Positions 1 to 8,967 of a stretch of 64,000 nt of DNA are shown piece by piece. The notes under the pieces are model-generated. The model worked only from the letters and a program-made list of their open reading frames with translations, was not told where the DNA came from and made no database searches. Position 1 is the first letter of the stretch. Every line of letters begins with the position of its first letter. The stretch lies in assembly GCF_000745125.1 (NCBI RefSeq), contig NZ_JQNF01000003.1, positions 186,001 to 250,000 on the forward strand, in the 5' to 3' direction. The stretch is from Carnobacterium jeotgali MS3. GTDB lineage: Bacteria; Bacillota; Bacilli; Lactobacillales; Carnobacteriaceae. The position numbers and the translations under genes are program-made.

Positions 1-201
1 CTTTAAACCAGCAATCAATTTTTCTTTTTCTAAATCGATGCCATATTTCTGATTAAAAGCATCATGCAAAATTACTGCTCCTACATATGTACCACAAATT
101 CCTGGTTTAACAGCATTGATCCAATTTTTGTACTTTCTGAAACGGGCAGGTTTCAACCCAATCCATTTTTTAGGATAAGTCTGTTTTAGTTGCTTAGTCA
201 T
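1..201 (-). CDS. Hypothetical protein, 5' part only (runs off left edge)
   Basis: Sixty-seven codons are visible from an ATG at 199-201, preceded on the minus strand by a strong AAGGAGG ribosome-binding site. The frame stays open to the window edge. The N-terminus is basic (about ten Lys/Arg in the first 30 residues) and not obviously a signal peptide. Around residue 36 there is a Gly-Ile-Cys-Gly-Thr-Tyr stretch followed by a hydrophobic helix, faintly like the catalytic-Cys region of C39/papain-like peptidases. I do not recognise the family and do not assign a function. It lies downstream of the dihydrolipoamide dehydrogenase terminator, so it is probably a separate transcription unit. Confidence 0.6.
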   Translation of the reverse strand, partial: MTKQLKQTYPKKWIGLKPARFRKYKNWINAVKPGICGTYVGAVILHDAFNQKYGIDLEKEKLIAGLK

Positions 202-249
202 TATATCCTCCTTAGACTTCTACCATTTTTCTCTTTAACGTTATTTAAA

Positions 250-292
250 TACAAAAGAGCTTGAAAGTAAAGAAAATCCTTTACTTTCAAGC
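250..292 (-). terminator. Intrinsic terminator of dihydrolipoamide dehydrogenase
   Basis: A perfect 14-bp inverted repeat (arms 259-272 and 279-292, 6-nt loop) lies just after the pdhD stop. On the minus strand it is followed by a short T-rich run, as expected for a Rho-independent terminator. Confidence 0.85.
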
Positions 293-306
293 CCTTAGTT
301 TATCCT

Positions 307-1698
307 TTACATATGAATAGGTAATCCCATAGCTAATTCAGCTGTATCCATTACTGATTCAGCAAGCGATGGATGCGCATGTATGGTTAATGAAATATCT
401 TCAGCAACCATTTCTAATTCAATTGCTAGCGCTAATTCTGCAATAACATCTCCAGCACTTACCCCAATAACTTGTGCTCCAACAATTTTGTTTGTGTTTT
501 CTTCAGTGATCATACGGACAAACCCTTCAGTCGCATTTAATGATAATGCTCGTCCATTCCCTGCTAATGAGAATTTACTGACTTTGTATTCTTTGTTGCC
601 TTTTACTTCATCAGCAGCTAATCCTACTGTGGCGATTTCAGGTTCTGTATAAGCCGCAATCGGCATCGTTTTATAATTCACCACTGAATCTTTACCAGAA
701 ATAACTTCTGCTACGATCTTTGCATCATGACTTGCTTTGTGCGCAAACGCAGGTCCTGGAGTAATGTCTCCAATTGCATAAACACCTTCAACCCCCGTTC
801 TTAAAGAGTCATCAACATCAATTCTGCCAGTTTCTAACAATTTAACACCAACAGCTTCTAAATTCAATTTAGCTGTATTAGGCACTCGACCAGCAGAAAC
901 CAATACATAATCTGATTCAATTGTTTCTTCTTTCCCATTTTTTTCATAAGTGACGGTTACTACGTCATTTATTTGTGAAGATTTAGTAATATTTACGCCT
1001 TCGATAACGTCAACGCCTTTTTCAGCGTAACTTTTCTTAACTAATTTAACCATATCTTTGTCAAAGAAGTTGATGATACTGTCTTCTTTTTCAAGAATTG
1101 TTACTTTAGAACCAAAATTATTAAACGCAAATGCTAATTGAGTCGCAACATATCCGCCACCCACAATGACTAAACGTTTAGGAAGTTCAGTAATGTTCAA
1201 TCCGCCCGTTGTATCCACAATACGTCCGCCAAATGGGACTTCTGAGACTGCTAAAGGTGAACTCCCTGTAGCAATGACAACATTTTTAAATTCAAGTTTT
1301 TGAGATCCGTCTTTAGTTTCAACGGTTAACTGATTTTTATCTGTGAAGATAGCTGTTCCACGAATAATTTCCACTTTATTTTTTTTCAATAAGGCCTCAA
1401 CACCCTGTGTTAACCTGTTTACTACTTTTGTATCTTTCCAATTTTGCATTTTAGTAATATCCAATGTAACATTTGCTGTTGTAATTCCAAATGTTTCTGA
1501 ATGTTTCGCATTGTGAAAATGATGTCCAGCAGTAATCAATGCTTTTGAAGGGATGCAACCAACGTTTAAACAAACCCCACCAATAGACTCTTTTTCAATA
1601 ATAGTGACCTTCTGCCCTAGTTGCGCTGCTCTTATTGCTGCAACATAGCCTCCTGGTCCTGCTCCAATAATCACGGTTTCTTTTTGAATAGTTGCCAA
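307..1698 (-). CDS. pdhD: Dihydrolipoyl dehydrogenase (E3)
   Basis: 463-residue FAD-dependent disulfide oxidoreductase that reoxidises dihydrolipoamide in pyruvate or other 2-oxo-acid dehydrogenase complexes, passing electrons to NAD+. Visible motifs are the N-terminal GAGPGG FAD fold (about residues 12-17), the redox-active pair Cys43/Cys48 in GGVCLNVGCIPSK, a second dinucleotide fold (VGGGYV, near 180), the FAD motif YAIGD, and the C-terminal HAHPSLAE with the catalytic His-Glu dyad. The start must be TTG: an in-frame TGA lies four codons upstream and there is no other start, while AGAAGGAG sits about 10 nt before it. Length is normal. It has its own terminator and no E1 or E2 gene next to it, so it is not in the usual pdhABCD arrangement. 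It could serve pyruvate, branched-chain or acetoin dehydrogenase. Confidence 0.95.
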   Translation of the reverse strand: MATIQKETVIIGAGPGGYVAAIRAAQLGQKVTIIEKESIGGVCLNVGCIPSKALITAGHHFHNAKHSETFGITTANVTLDITKMQNWKDTKVVNRLTQGVEALLKKNKVEIIRGTAIFTDKNQLTVETKDGSQKLEFKNVVIATGSSPLAVSEVPFGGRIVDTTGGLNITELPKRLVIVGGGYVATQLAFAFNNFGSKVTILEKEDSIINFFDKDMVKLVKKSYAEKGVDVIEGVNITKSSQINDVVTVTYEKNGKEETIESDYVLVSAGRVPNTAKLNLEAVGVKLLETGRIDVDDSLRTGVEGVYAIGDITPGPAFAHKASHDAKIVAEVISGKDSVVNYKTMPIAAYTEPEIATVGLAADEVKGNKEYKVSKFSLAGNGRALSLNATEGFVRMITEENTNKIVGAQVIGVSAGDVIAELALAIELEMVAEDISLTIHAHPSLAESVMDTAELAMGLPIHM

Positions 1699-1890
1699 AT
1701 TAGGTCAACTCCTTCTTAGTATTTATCTATACTATTTCAACAAGTTAATAGCTAGATTCACATCTCTATTTTACTCGAAACAGTAGAATAATCCAAGAAA
1801 AACAACTAAGTATGTGAAGAAATATTCAAAAAAACCTAAAATTATTTCTTTTATAGTGCACTTGAATGTGAAGAACGCATCTACATTTGG

Positions 1891-2850
1891 TTAATCTAAT
1901 GATTCACTTCTTATTTTCCAAATATTAAAATAGATATAGGTCATTTTCCTAGCTAAAACACAGGATTTTTTAACCTTTTGACTACTGAGCTCATTTAATG
2001 AAAAATGATACAAATTTTGTTTAGCTTCTTTAATTTGCTGCCAATTTTTACTTTCTTCATTTAAAAGATGCATCAATAATTGAATGGAATAATTTACATA
2101 CTGTTCTTTTATAATCGAAACATCAAATTTTTCCACTTTCTTGGTTAATTCGATGATTTTCAATAGTGTTTTCGGACCAGATAGTTTTTCTTTTGTGAGT
2201 TCATTAAAAAAAGGCGCATGTTTATAAGCAATATAGTGATAATGCAAATTAGGATCATAGATAATTTTGTTACTCTTCAAAATACAATGAATGGACATCA
2301 ACAAATCTCCAAAAATATCCGCTGTTAAATCAAACTCAAGAGCAGGATCAGAACGAAATAAATCAATTGCGAATAGCTTGTTACACAAAAAACTTTGAAG
2401 TCTAAATTGTTCCGTTATTTTATTTAGCGCTTCTTCTTTTGTCCAAATCACTGTACTTGAAGCTTCAATTGCCATGTGGTCAGCTTTACCTAGTTCTTCT
2501 CCATAATTGGCTATGACTATATCGGCTTGATTCTTAATAATCGTTAATAAGAGCTTTTCAATCATAAGGTCATCTATTCGGTCAACAGGGTTAATAAAAC
2601 TAACAAATTCACCTTTAGCCATATGCAAACCCTTATCTAATGCCTCTGAAAGATTCTTCACCTTTTTATGAAAAACTTTAAAACGAGGATCCACTCGTGC
2701 AAAACGATCACATATCGCACCACTCAAGTCTGTGGATCCTTCATCAATTAAAATAATTTCAATATTTCGGTAGGATTGAAACCGCAAACTATTTAAACAA
2801 TGCCGCAATACTTTATCAACGTTGTAAACGGGAACAATGATTGACAACAT
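1891..2850 (-). CDS. Family 2 glycosyltransferase (last gene of polysaccharide cluster)
   Basis: 319 residues with a GT-A fold start (MLSIIVPVYNV) and the early EGSTD motif, typical of GT2 enzymes that move a sugar from a nucleotide donor to a lipid-linked acceptor at the inner membrane face. The usual acidic DXD patch is degenerate: near residue 88 the sequence reads FINPVDRID where relatives have DSDD, so metal binding or activity may be altered. The C-terminal half is helical and not diagnostic. It is the promoter-distal gene of the cluster, 85 bp after the CapD-like gene, with SD AAGGAGG 7 nt before its ATG. No convincing terminator was found between it and pdhD. The sugar specificity cannot be read. 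Confidence 0.85.
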   Translation of the reverse strand: MLSIIVPVYNVDKVLRHCLNSLRFQSYRNIEIILIDEGSTDLSGAICDRFARVDPRFKVFHKKVKNLSEALDKGLHMAKGEFVSFINPVDRIDDLMIEKLLLTIIKNQADIVIANYGEELGKADHMAIEASSTVIWTKEEALNKITEQFRLQSFLCNKLFAIDLFRSDPALEFDLTADIFGDLLMSIHCILKSNKIIYDPNLHYHYIAYKHAPFFNELTKEKLSGPKTLLKIIELTKKVEKFDVSIIKEQYVNYSIQLLMHLLNEESKNWQQIKEAKQNLYHFSLNELSSQKVKKSCVLARKMTYIYFNIWKIRSESLD

Positions 2851-2935
2851 AACTGCTCCTCCTTTCTCACTCCATCATGGATAATCAGTCTTGTCCATGT
2901 TCCCTTCCTAGATGTCACTATCCAACTAGTTGTTT

Positions 2936-4756
2936 TTACGCTGCTGCTTGATGCATTTTAGCAAAATAAATCAATTGTTCTTTTAAAGATGCTTCGCTAC
3001 AACCTTCTAACGTTTTCAAAAACACCATCACTTCTTCTAATGAACGCATCACTGCTTTTCCCACGAATATCTTATCGTATACTTTTTCACCAGTGTTTTC
3101 ACTAGCAATCAACAATTCTTCATAAAGCTTTTCTCCAGGACGAATGCCTGTTTCAATAACAGGTATTTCATCATCACTAAATCCGCTTAATTTGATTACT
3201 TTCTTAGCTAAATCAACGATTTTAACAGGGCTACCCATATCTAACACAAATATCTCTCCACCTTTTGCTAAAGTACCTGCTTGAATGACTAAACGACTGG
3301 CTTCTGGAATGGTCATAAAGTAACGTGTCATTCGAAAATCAGTCACAGTCACTGGACCTCCAGCTTTAATCTGTTCTTTGAATAATGGAACCACACTGCC
3401 ACGACTGCCTAACACATTTCCAAAACGGACAGCTGCAAAATTTGTTTGGCCTTTTTCATTCAAACTAGTCACGATCATTTCAGCGATCCGCTTTGTTGCA
3501 CCCATGACATTCGGTGGATTAACAGCTTTATCAGTAGAAATCATAATGAACGTTCCTACTTTAGCTGCTTTAGATGCTTCAGCAATATTTTTCGTGCCAT
3601 ACACGTTGTTTCTTAAGGCTTCAAATGTATTTGATTCCATCATTGGGACATGTTTGTGAGCAGCCGCATGATAAACAATGTCTGGTTTATACATTTCCAT
3701 AATATCAAACATTCTTTGGCGATTTTGTACGTCTGCTATAACAGGCACAATCTCTATTTTGCCAACATATTTTTTGTTCAATTCGCGATGGATCTGATAG
3801 ATAGAATTTTCACCATGTCCTAATAAAATGATTTTTTTTGGAGAAAAAATAGAGATAATGCGGCAAATTTCTGAGCCAATCGAGCCTCCAGCACCACTGA
3901 CTAAAATCGTTTTACCAAATAAATCTGCTGAAATTTGTTTAGTATCTAGAGTTACTTCTTCTCTGCCCAATAAATCGACAACATCAATTTCTCTGAAGCG
4001 GCTAACCGTTAACTTCCCATTCATCACATCTTCGATTGAAGGCATTAAATTTACCGGAAGATTGATTTTGTTACAAATTTCTAAAATTTGCTCTAGCTGT
4101 TTCGGCTTTAATGAAGGAATAGCTATCGTAATCTGCTCAACGCCTAATTTTTTTGTGTACATTGGAATGTCGGTTGCTTTTCCTAAAATTGGGATACCAT
4201 ATAGCCGCATACCGTGTTTAGTTTTATTATCATCTACAATACCTACTACTTTTATATCTGTTGACGTTTTCAAAATATTCTTGATAAACAAATTTCCGCC
4301 ATCTCCTGCACCAACGACTAACGTACGAATTTTTTTAGCCGTCTTTTTCTCAGGCGATAGACCTGTTTTATAGTCATGGAAAATTCTAAAAACGATATGT
4401 CCTCCACTGACTAATAATAAAGAGATCAGGTAAATCAATAAAATATACCTATAACTCATTTCAGCTAACAGTAAGATAGCAAGGGTCGTCGTTACTCCAA
4501 ATGATACTGTTATGGAAATAAAAATAATCAGCATGTCTTTGATACTGGTGTAGCGATAGAGAGTAGCACAGATACCAGAATAGCCCGCTAAAATGCTGTA
4601 ACCCGCTATTCCAAAAGCAACCATAAATACGTAAGAGGTCGTCGGGAGTGCTACATAAGGGTTTAAAAAGAAATAAGCTATCACGCCTGCTAAAAGGATT
4701 ACAGAACTATCTAATAACAGATACAGACTTTTTTTATTTAGAACCGTTCGAATCAT
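2936..4756 (-). CDS. CapD/PglF-type UDP-sugar 4,6-dehydratase, membrane-anchored
   Basis: 606 residues. Four predicted membrane helices occupy about residues 10-125. A CoA-binding-like Rossmann domain follows (VVGAGDGGN, near 150), then an extended SDR catalytic domain beginning SGAGGSIGSE (near 288). The active site is of the Ser-Met-Lys kind (STDKAVNPP then NVMGATKR), where Met replaces the usual Tyr. This is typical of PglF/CapD/FlaA1 dehydratases acting on UDP-GlcNAc. In this cluster it would make the UDP-4-keto-6-deoxy-GlcNAc substrate of the aminotransferase at 12401-13600. An upstream in-frame GTG exists, but AGGGG lies 8 nt before the ATG at 4756, so I use that start. Length fits the long membrane form. 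Confidence 0.9.
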   Translation of the reverse strand: MIRTVLNKKSLYLLLDSSVILLAGVIAYFFLNPYVALPTTSYVFMVAFGIAGYSILAGYSGICATLYRYTSIKDMLIIFISITVSFGVTTTLAILLLAEMSYRYILLIYLISLLLVSGGHIVFRIFHDYKTGLSPEKKTAKKIRTLVVGAGDGGNLFIKNILKTSTDIKVVGIVDDNKTKHGMRLYGIPILGKATDIPMYTKKLGVEQITIAIPSLKPKQLEQILEICNKINLPVNLMPSIEDVMNGKLTVSRFREIDVVDLLGREEVTLDTKQISADLFGKTILVSGAGGSIGSEICRIISIFSPKKIILLGHGENSIYQIHRELNKKYVGKIEIVPVIADVQNRQRMFDIMEMYKPDIVYHAAAHKHVPMMESNTFEALRNNVYGTKNIAEASKAAKVGTFIMISTDKAVNPPNVMGATKRIAEMIVTSLNEKGQTNFAAVRFGNVLGSRGSVVPLFKEQIKAGGPVTVTDFRMTRYFMTIPEASRLVIQAGTLAKGGEIFVLDMGSPVKIVDLAKKVIKLSGFSDDEIPVIETGIRPGEKLYEELLIASENTGEKVYDKIFVGKAVMRSLEEVMVFLKTLEGCSEASLKEQLIYFAKMHQAAA

Positions 4757-4825
4757 TTTAATCACCCCTAGTATTTTTTAAGTAAGAAATCGTTCACTTG
4801 ATTTAAAACCGTTAGCTAGTGCTTT

Positions 4826-5533
4826 CTAATTTTTGTCTTTAGCGTAATAACCTGCATTTATCCCTTTTATACGCTCTTTACTATTGAATATTGCTCCTAT
4901 AATATTGGCTTGCACTAAGTTTAAAAGTTCTTTAGCTTTTAAAATATCGCTTAGATCAGCTACTTCTTTTCGGATGACAAATACCGTACCGTCTGCTTTG
5001 TTTCCCATAACTTGTGCATCGGTTACGATATTGACAGGTGGCAAATCAAAAACAATCAAATCATACTCTTTTTTGACTAAGGCAATAAATTGCGTCATTC
5101 GTTGTGAAGCCAACAACTCTGAAGGATTAGGAGGTAAAACACCACTTGTCAGTAAACTTAAATTCTCCTGCCTTGTTTGGTGAACAAGATGGATTAGTTG
5201 GCTACCTTTAGTTGTTAAGATTTTCGTTAACCCCAGTTGATTTTTCACTTTAAATAACTTATGGAGTGAAGGATTTCGCATATCGGCATCTACAAGCAAC
5301 ACTTTTTTCCCTTGTGAAGCAAAGACAATAGCCAAATTAGCAGCAATCATTGATTTCCCTTCACCTTGTCTTGAAGAAGTTACCATCAATGTCTTTAATT
5401 CTTTATCAATCATTGAGAACTGAATATTGGTTCGAAGTGTTCTAAATTCTTCTGAAATAAATGAAGAAGGATTCGTTAAGGTAATTAAGTTTTTTCCTTC
5501 GTACGAATCATTATTTTTTCTGTTTTTAAACAT
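4826..5533 (-). CDS. CpsD/CapB-like BY-kinase (tyrosine autokinase)
   Basis: 235-residue cytoplasmic bacterial tyrosine kinase controlling polysaccharide chain length and export together with its membrane adaptor. Visible are the Walker A SSRQGEGKS (about residues 53-61), the Walker A' VLLVDADMRNP (78-88) and the Walker B-like LIVFDLPPV. The C-terminal tail, normally the phosphorylated Tyr cluster, has only two adjacent tyrosines (AGYYAKDKN), which is short for the family. It begins 2 nt after the Wzz-like gene with SD AGGAGGAG, so the two are probably translationally coupled. No cognate CpsB/YwqE-type phosphatase is in the cluster. The PHP protein at 52533-53324 is far away and of a different subfamily. 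Confidence 0.9.
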   Translation of the reverse strand: MFKNRKNNDSYEGKNLITLTNPSSFISEEFRTLRTNIQFSMIDKELKTLMVTSSRQGEGKSMIAANLAIVFASQGKKVLLVDADMRNPSLHKLFKVKNQLGLTKILTTKGSQLIHLVHQTRQENLSLLTSGVLPPNPSELLASQRMTQFIALVKKEYDLIVFDLPPVNIVTDAQVMGNKADGTVFVIRKEVADLSDILKAKELLNLVQANIIGAIFNSKERIKGINAGYYAKDKN

Positions 5534-5535
5534 GA

Positions 5536-6285
5536 TTAATCTCCTCCTAAAACTTTTTTAGAATGATTCGCTGGTACAGTGAATACGGGTTGTTTTTCTC
5601 CAACGAATCCTTCTTCTTTTGTCATCTCAGTAATGTTACCTAAATGTATCCAACCAAGTTTTTCAGTAATCATTCGTTCATCATGCACTTTTTTATCCAT
5701 CGTTTCTAGAATTATGGCTAGAATCAGCCCTACTAAAAACCCAACCAAGGCCCCTACGATTTGGTTTAACGTTAAATTAGGTGAAATCGAATCTGAATTC
5801 ACTTTTGCTTTTGAAAGAATCGCTACGTTTTCAACATTGATAATGTCGTTTATATTTTCTTGAAAGGTCGCAGCTACAAGATTAGCTATCTCTGCCGCAC
5901 GAGTTGGATCTGAATCCGTGACTTTTATACCAAATATTTGGGAATCATCTTGAGTGATGATATCAATTTTACTTTGCAGCTCAATTTCAGATAAATCAGT
6001 TCCTAGTTCATTGATCACCCTGTCAATTACAACAGGGTCTTCTATGATGTCTCGGTAAGTATTGATCATTTGAATATTCTTTTCGATTTCCCCTAACTCT
6101 ATAGATTGTGTGTTTGTATTTTTTCTACTAACTAGTAGCTGCGTTGTAGAAGTGTATTGAGGAATAAGTAAATAGTTTGTTAAGAGCGTTGTGAGTGCAA
6201 TTCCCATTAAAATTAACAGTGTAATTACCCACCAGCGTTTCTTTAATATTTTAAACAAGTCTACCATTCCAATCATCTTCATCAT
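5536..6285 (-). CDS. Wzz/CpsC-like polysaccharide co-polymerase (kinase adaptor)
   Basis: 249 residues. One transmembrane helix lies near the N-terminus, after the KKRWWVI motif. An extracytoplasmic domain of about 130 residues follows, then a second helix (GALVGFLVGLILAII) and a cytoplasmic tail of about 55 residues. This is the Gram-positive CpsC/YveK layout, which sets chain length and activates the BY-kinase encoded just downstream. A longer reading from 6312 exists, but GAGGAGG lies 8 nt before the ATG at 6283-6285, whereas the upstream ATG has no ribosome-binding site. The gene sits after the biosynthetic genes and not at the head of the operon as in most streptococcal cps loci. Confidence 0.88.
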   Translation of the reverse strand: MMKMIGMVDLFKILKKRWWVITLLILMGIALTTLLTNYLLIPQYTSTTQLLVSRKNTNTQSIELGEIEKNIQMINTYRDIIEDPVVIDRVINELGTDLSEIELQSKIDIITQDDSQIFGIKVTDSDPTRAAEIANLVAATFQENINDIINVENVAILSKAKVNSDSISPNLTLNQIVGALVGFLVGLILAIILETMDKKVHDERMITEKLGWIHLGNITEMTKEEGFVGEKQPVFTVPANHSKKVLGGD

Positions 6286-6330
6286 CTTATGTTCCTCCTC
6301 ATAATCGTTCATTTCAAAAAGTGACTAGTT

Positions 6331-7791
6331 CTAATTTTTGACTTTATATCTTTTTGAATGATAAAATTTCTCTTTTAACACTACAAAAAGATCCTTTAAG
6401 TAGGGGATTTTCAAAGCGACTGAGCAGCTGCCATACGTTACAGCTCCGATTACAATTTGGACTAATGTTGTTACAAAATTATCATCCATTCCATTGGTAG
6501 TCAGTTTGATCGTTCCGGCCATCGCTGCTGCCGAAACCACCATCTTAAAAATCAAACGACTATCAAATGTGAACTTATTCTGTTTGTTTAAATAAATCAG
6601 CCGGAATACCGTAACAAATGTTTCTACTATTAAACTTGTGATAACAGATCCTAAGACACCTAATAGTGGAATCAAGGTAAAATTCAACAAAATACTGATT
6701 GCTGCACCGCCAAAGGTAGAAAAAGCATAAATTTTTGTGTTTCCTCTAGGCAATAAATATTGATTACTAATAGCGATTCCAATCGGCATAATGATAATAA
6801 CGGGTGCGATAATAGGAACGAAAACCTTCAACACCTCGAAATCATTTCCAAAAAACCAAGGAACCAGCGTTGCTGCTAAGGCACTTACACCAAATGCTGC
6901 TGGTATAGAGATAAATAATTGAGCATGAATCAAGCTATGAAGGGTTTTATTTATTTCATCAATCTTATTTTTTGAAAACAAATTACTCATTTTTGGAAGC
7001 ATAACCAAATTAATGGTTGAGATCATTGTAATGATAATCGTGCTTAGATTAAGCGTATTTGTATAGATCCCAACAGCAGTTTGACTCTCTAAGACTCCTA
7101 AAATCGTTTTACTTAATGTCGTGTAAAAAATAACCGCTATTTGAGGGAAGAAATAAGCCACCATTGGGAACAAATGCCTCATCATTTGTTTAATAGGAAC
7201 AAACCTGAACGAGATTTTTTTATAGATAAATCCCCACATCACTAATTGTGAAAAAAGATTCCCTAAAGCTTGTAATAATAGATAGAGCGGTAGATCACTA
7301 TAATCTTTAATAAAAAAGACAATTCCAAAAAAGACAACTGTTTGAACAGCTAAATTGCTTAAACTGACTTTTTTAAAATCTTCCATTCCCATAAAGAACC
7401 ACGAGATATCAAACAATACAGCGATAATATGCAACGACTGAATAATGTAATATAGGAAGTCTCTGTGAAGAAAAACTACTACCACAACTGAATAAAGGAT
7501 GAACGAAATCGCAGTTGTCACTAATTTCAAACTAATTAATTCAGAAAACGTTTTGTTTAATTTTTCTTTATCTTCTCGAACCATTGCAATCTCGCGATTT
7601 CCATACAATGTGATACCTAAACCAGATAGTAAGATAAAATATTCGGCTATCGAATTGGTAAAGGAATAGATTCCGATACCATGAGCGCCCAACGCTTTAG
7701 AAATAATTGGAATGGTTACAATGGGCATTAAAATTCTGATACCTTGAAATAATGACTGATAAAATAAATTTTTCCCAACACTTGATGTCAT
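6331..7791 (-). CDS. wzx: Wzx-type polysaccharide flippase
   Basis: 486 residues, almost wholly hydrophobic, with about 12-14 membrane segments and an N-terminus typical of Wzx/RfbX (MTSSVGKNLFYQSL, then multi-helix repeats). Members of this MOP-superfamily family flip undecaprenyl-diphosphate-linked repeat units to the outer face of the membrane. It lies between a glycosyltransferase and the Wzz-like gene in the same orientation. SD GAGGTG precedes the ATG by 7 nt. With the Wzy-like gene at 9800 it defines a Wzy-dependent assembly route. Confidence 0.88.
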   Translation of the reverse strand: MTSSVGKNLFYQSLFQGIRILMPIVTIPIISKALGAHGIGIYSFTNSIAEYFILLSGLGITLYGNREIAMVREDKEKLNKTFSELISLKLVTTAISFILYSVVVVVFLHRDFLYYIIQSLHIIAVLFDISWFFMGMEDFKKVSLSNLAVQTVVFFGIVFFIKDYSDLPLYLLLQALGNLFSQLVMWGFIYKKISFRFVPIKQMMRHLFPMVAYFFPQIAVIFYTTLSKTILGVLESQTAVGIYTNTLNLSTIIITMISTINLVMLPKMSNLFSKNKIDEINKTLHSLIHAQLFISIPAAFGVSALAATLVPWFFGNDFEVLKVFVPIIAPVIIIMPIGIAISNQYLLPRGNTKIYAFSTFGGAAISILLNFTLIPLLGVLGSVITSLIVETFVTVFRLIYLNKQNKFTFDSRLIFKMVVSAAAMAGTIKLTTNGMDDNFVTTLVQIVIGAVTYGSCSVALKIPYLKDLFVVLKEKFYHSKRYKVKN

Positions 7792-7872
7792 TTTTAAGCA
7801 CCTCAGTTTTATTGACTTAGCCTTATTGAATAAAGACCCCTTTCATTAAATAATATCGTTTTTTTTGCCTGT

Positions 7873-8934
7873 TCAATCTCCTGTTATCTTTTTTAAGGCA
7901 AGAAATGTATGATGATAATTCTTACTGAATTGTATTTTAGCTCGCATAACTCTTAAGGCTAGATGGTATCTTGCATTTTTTAGCAAGAGAATCAATAACT
8001 GGATATGGTATTTTCTTTCCAATCCTGAATTTTCAGAAAATAACATTTCATGAATTTTGGGGTGTTGTATGATGAAGGCTACGTGTTGTTCTTTCTGATG
8101 ATTATCAAGGGGGCAATCTTCTAAAACTAAATTATTTAATTCTACATACAGTGTTCTCCAGTAAGCTAAACTAATTAAATCATGGTAAGTTTTATCCAGT
8201 TGCCAATACACCACTAATTTTTCAAAGTGTTCTGCAATATTGTATTCTAAAAGAAAGCGGTCTGGATGGTAACGATTGATTGCTGAACCCATTCGCGAAA
8301 CGTAATGATAATAAGGTATTTGATTAAAGTAAACGGACTCTAAATTTCGATAAACCAAATGATTGAACAACGCATCCTGACCGACTCTTTGGTCCGTAAA
8401 ACGGCAATTATTTTCAAGTAAATAAAGGTGTTTATACAGTTTGTTCCACAACACATTGGAATCTAAACCTTGAAATGCTCTGAAACTTTTTCTAAAATCC
8501 TCTTTTGTAGTTCCGACAGATAACGTTGGAAGCTGAGTAGTCCTTTTAATTTTTTTTCTTGAATTCATTTCTTCAAAATAATAACCAAATACGACCATAT
8601 TGGCTTGATTTTCCAATGCAATTTTCAAATTTTCTTCAATCAATTCAGCTTCTACGTAATCATCAGGATCAGAAAAATAAATGTACTCTCCAGTTGCTTG
8701 GTCAAGTCCAGCATTTCGAGCAAATCCAGAACCAGCATTTTCTTGATGAACGACTAATATACGGCTGTCTTTTCTTTGGAATTCATCACAAATACGGCCC
8801 GAACTATCTGTTGATCCGTCATTGACTAAAATTAATTCAAAGTCTTGATAAGTTTGGTCCAATAAACTTTGAATCGATTTCCCTAATGCATCAGCGACAT
8901 TGTAGATTGGCATAATAATAGACACAGCAACCAT
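7873..8934 (-). CDS. Family 2 glycosyltransferase
   Basis: 353 residues with a clear GT-A start (SIIMPIYNV), the NDGSTDSSG motif near residue 37, and an acidic SDPDD motif near 90 for the metal-nucleotide sugar. The following region (GQDALFNHLVYRN) is the conserved acceptor-side part of EpsJ/WfgS-like enzymes. It would add one sugar to the lipid-linked repeat unit on the cytoplasmic side. SD AAAGGAG is 7 nt before the ATG. It follows the next GT2 gene by 33 bp in the same transcript. Sugar specificity is unknown. Confidence 0.88.
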   Translation of the reverse strand: MVAVSIIMPIYNVADALGKSIQSLLDQTYQDFELILVNDGSTDSSGRICDEFQRKDSRILVVHQENAGSGFARNAGLDQATGEYIYFSDPDDYVEAELIEENLKIALENQANMVVFGYYFEEMNSRKKIKRTTQLPTLSVGTTKEDFRKSFRAFQGLDSNVLWNKLYKHLYLLENNCRFTDQRVGQDALFNHLVYRNLESVYFNQIPYYHYVSRMGSAINRYHPDRFLLEYNIAEHFEKLVVYWQLDKTYHDLISLAYWRTLYVELNNLVLEDCPLDNHQKEQHVAFIIQHPKIHEMLFSENSGLERKYHIQLLILLLKNARYHLALRVMRAKIQFSKNYHHTFLALKKITGD

Positions 8935-8967
8935 AGTAGTACTCCTTTCTTAAAAAAGATAATTTGT

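Noticed and set aside
3828-4373. 181-codon plus-strand ORF in the CapD-like gene
   Set aside because: Antisense shadow of a well-conserved enzyme; no ribosome-binding site of its own.
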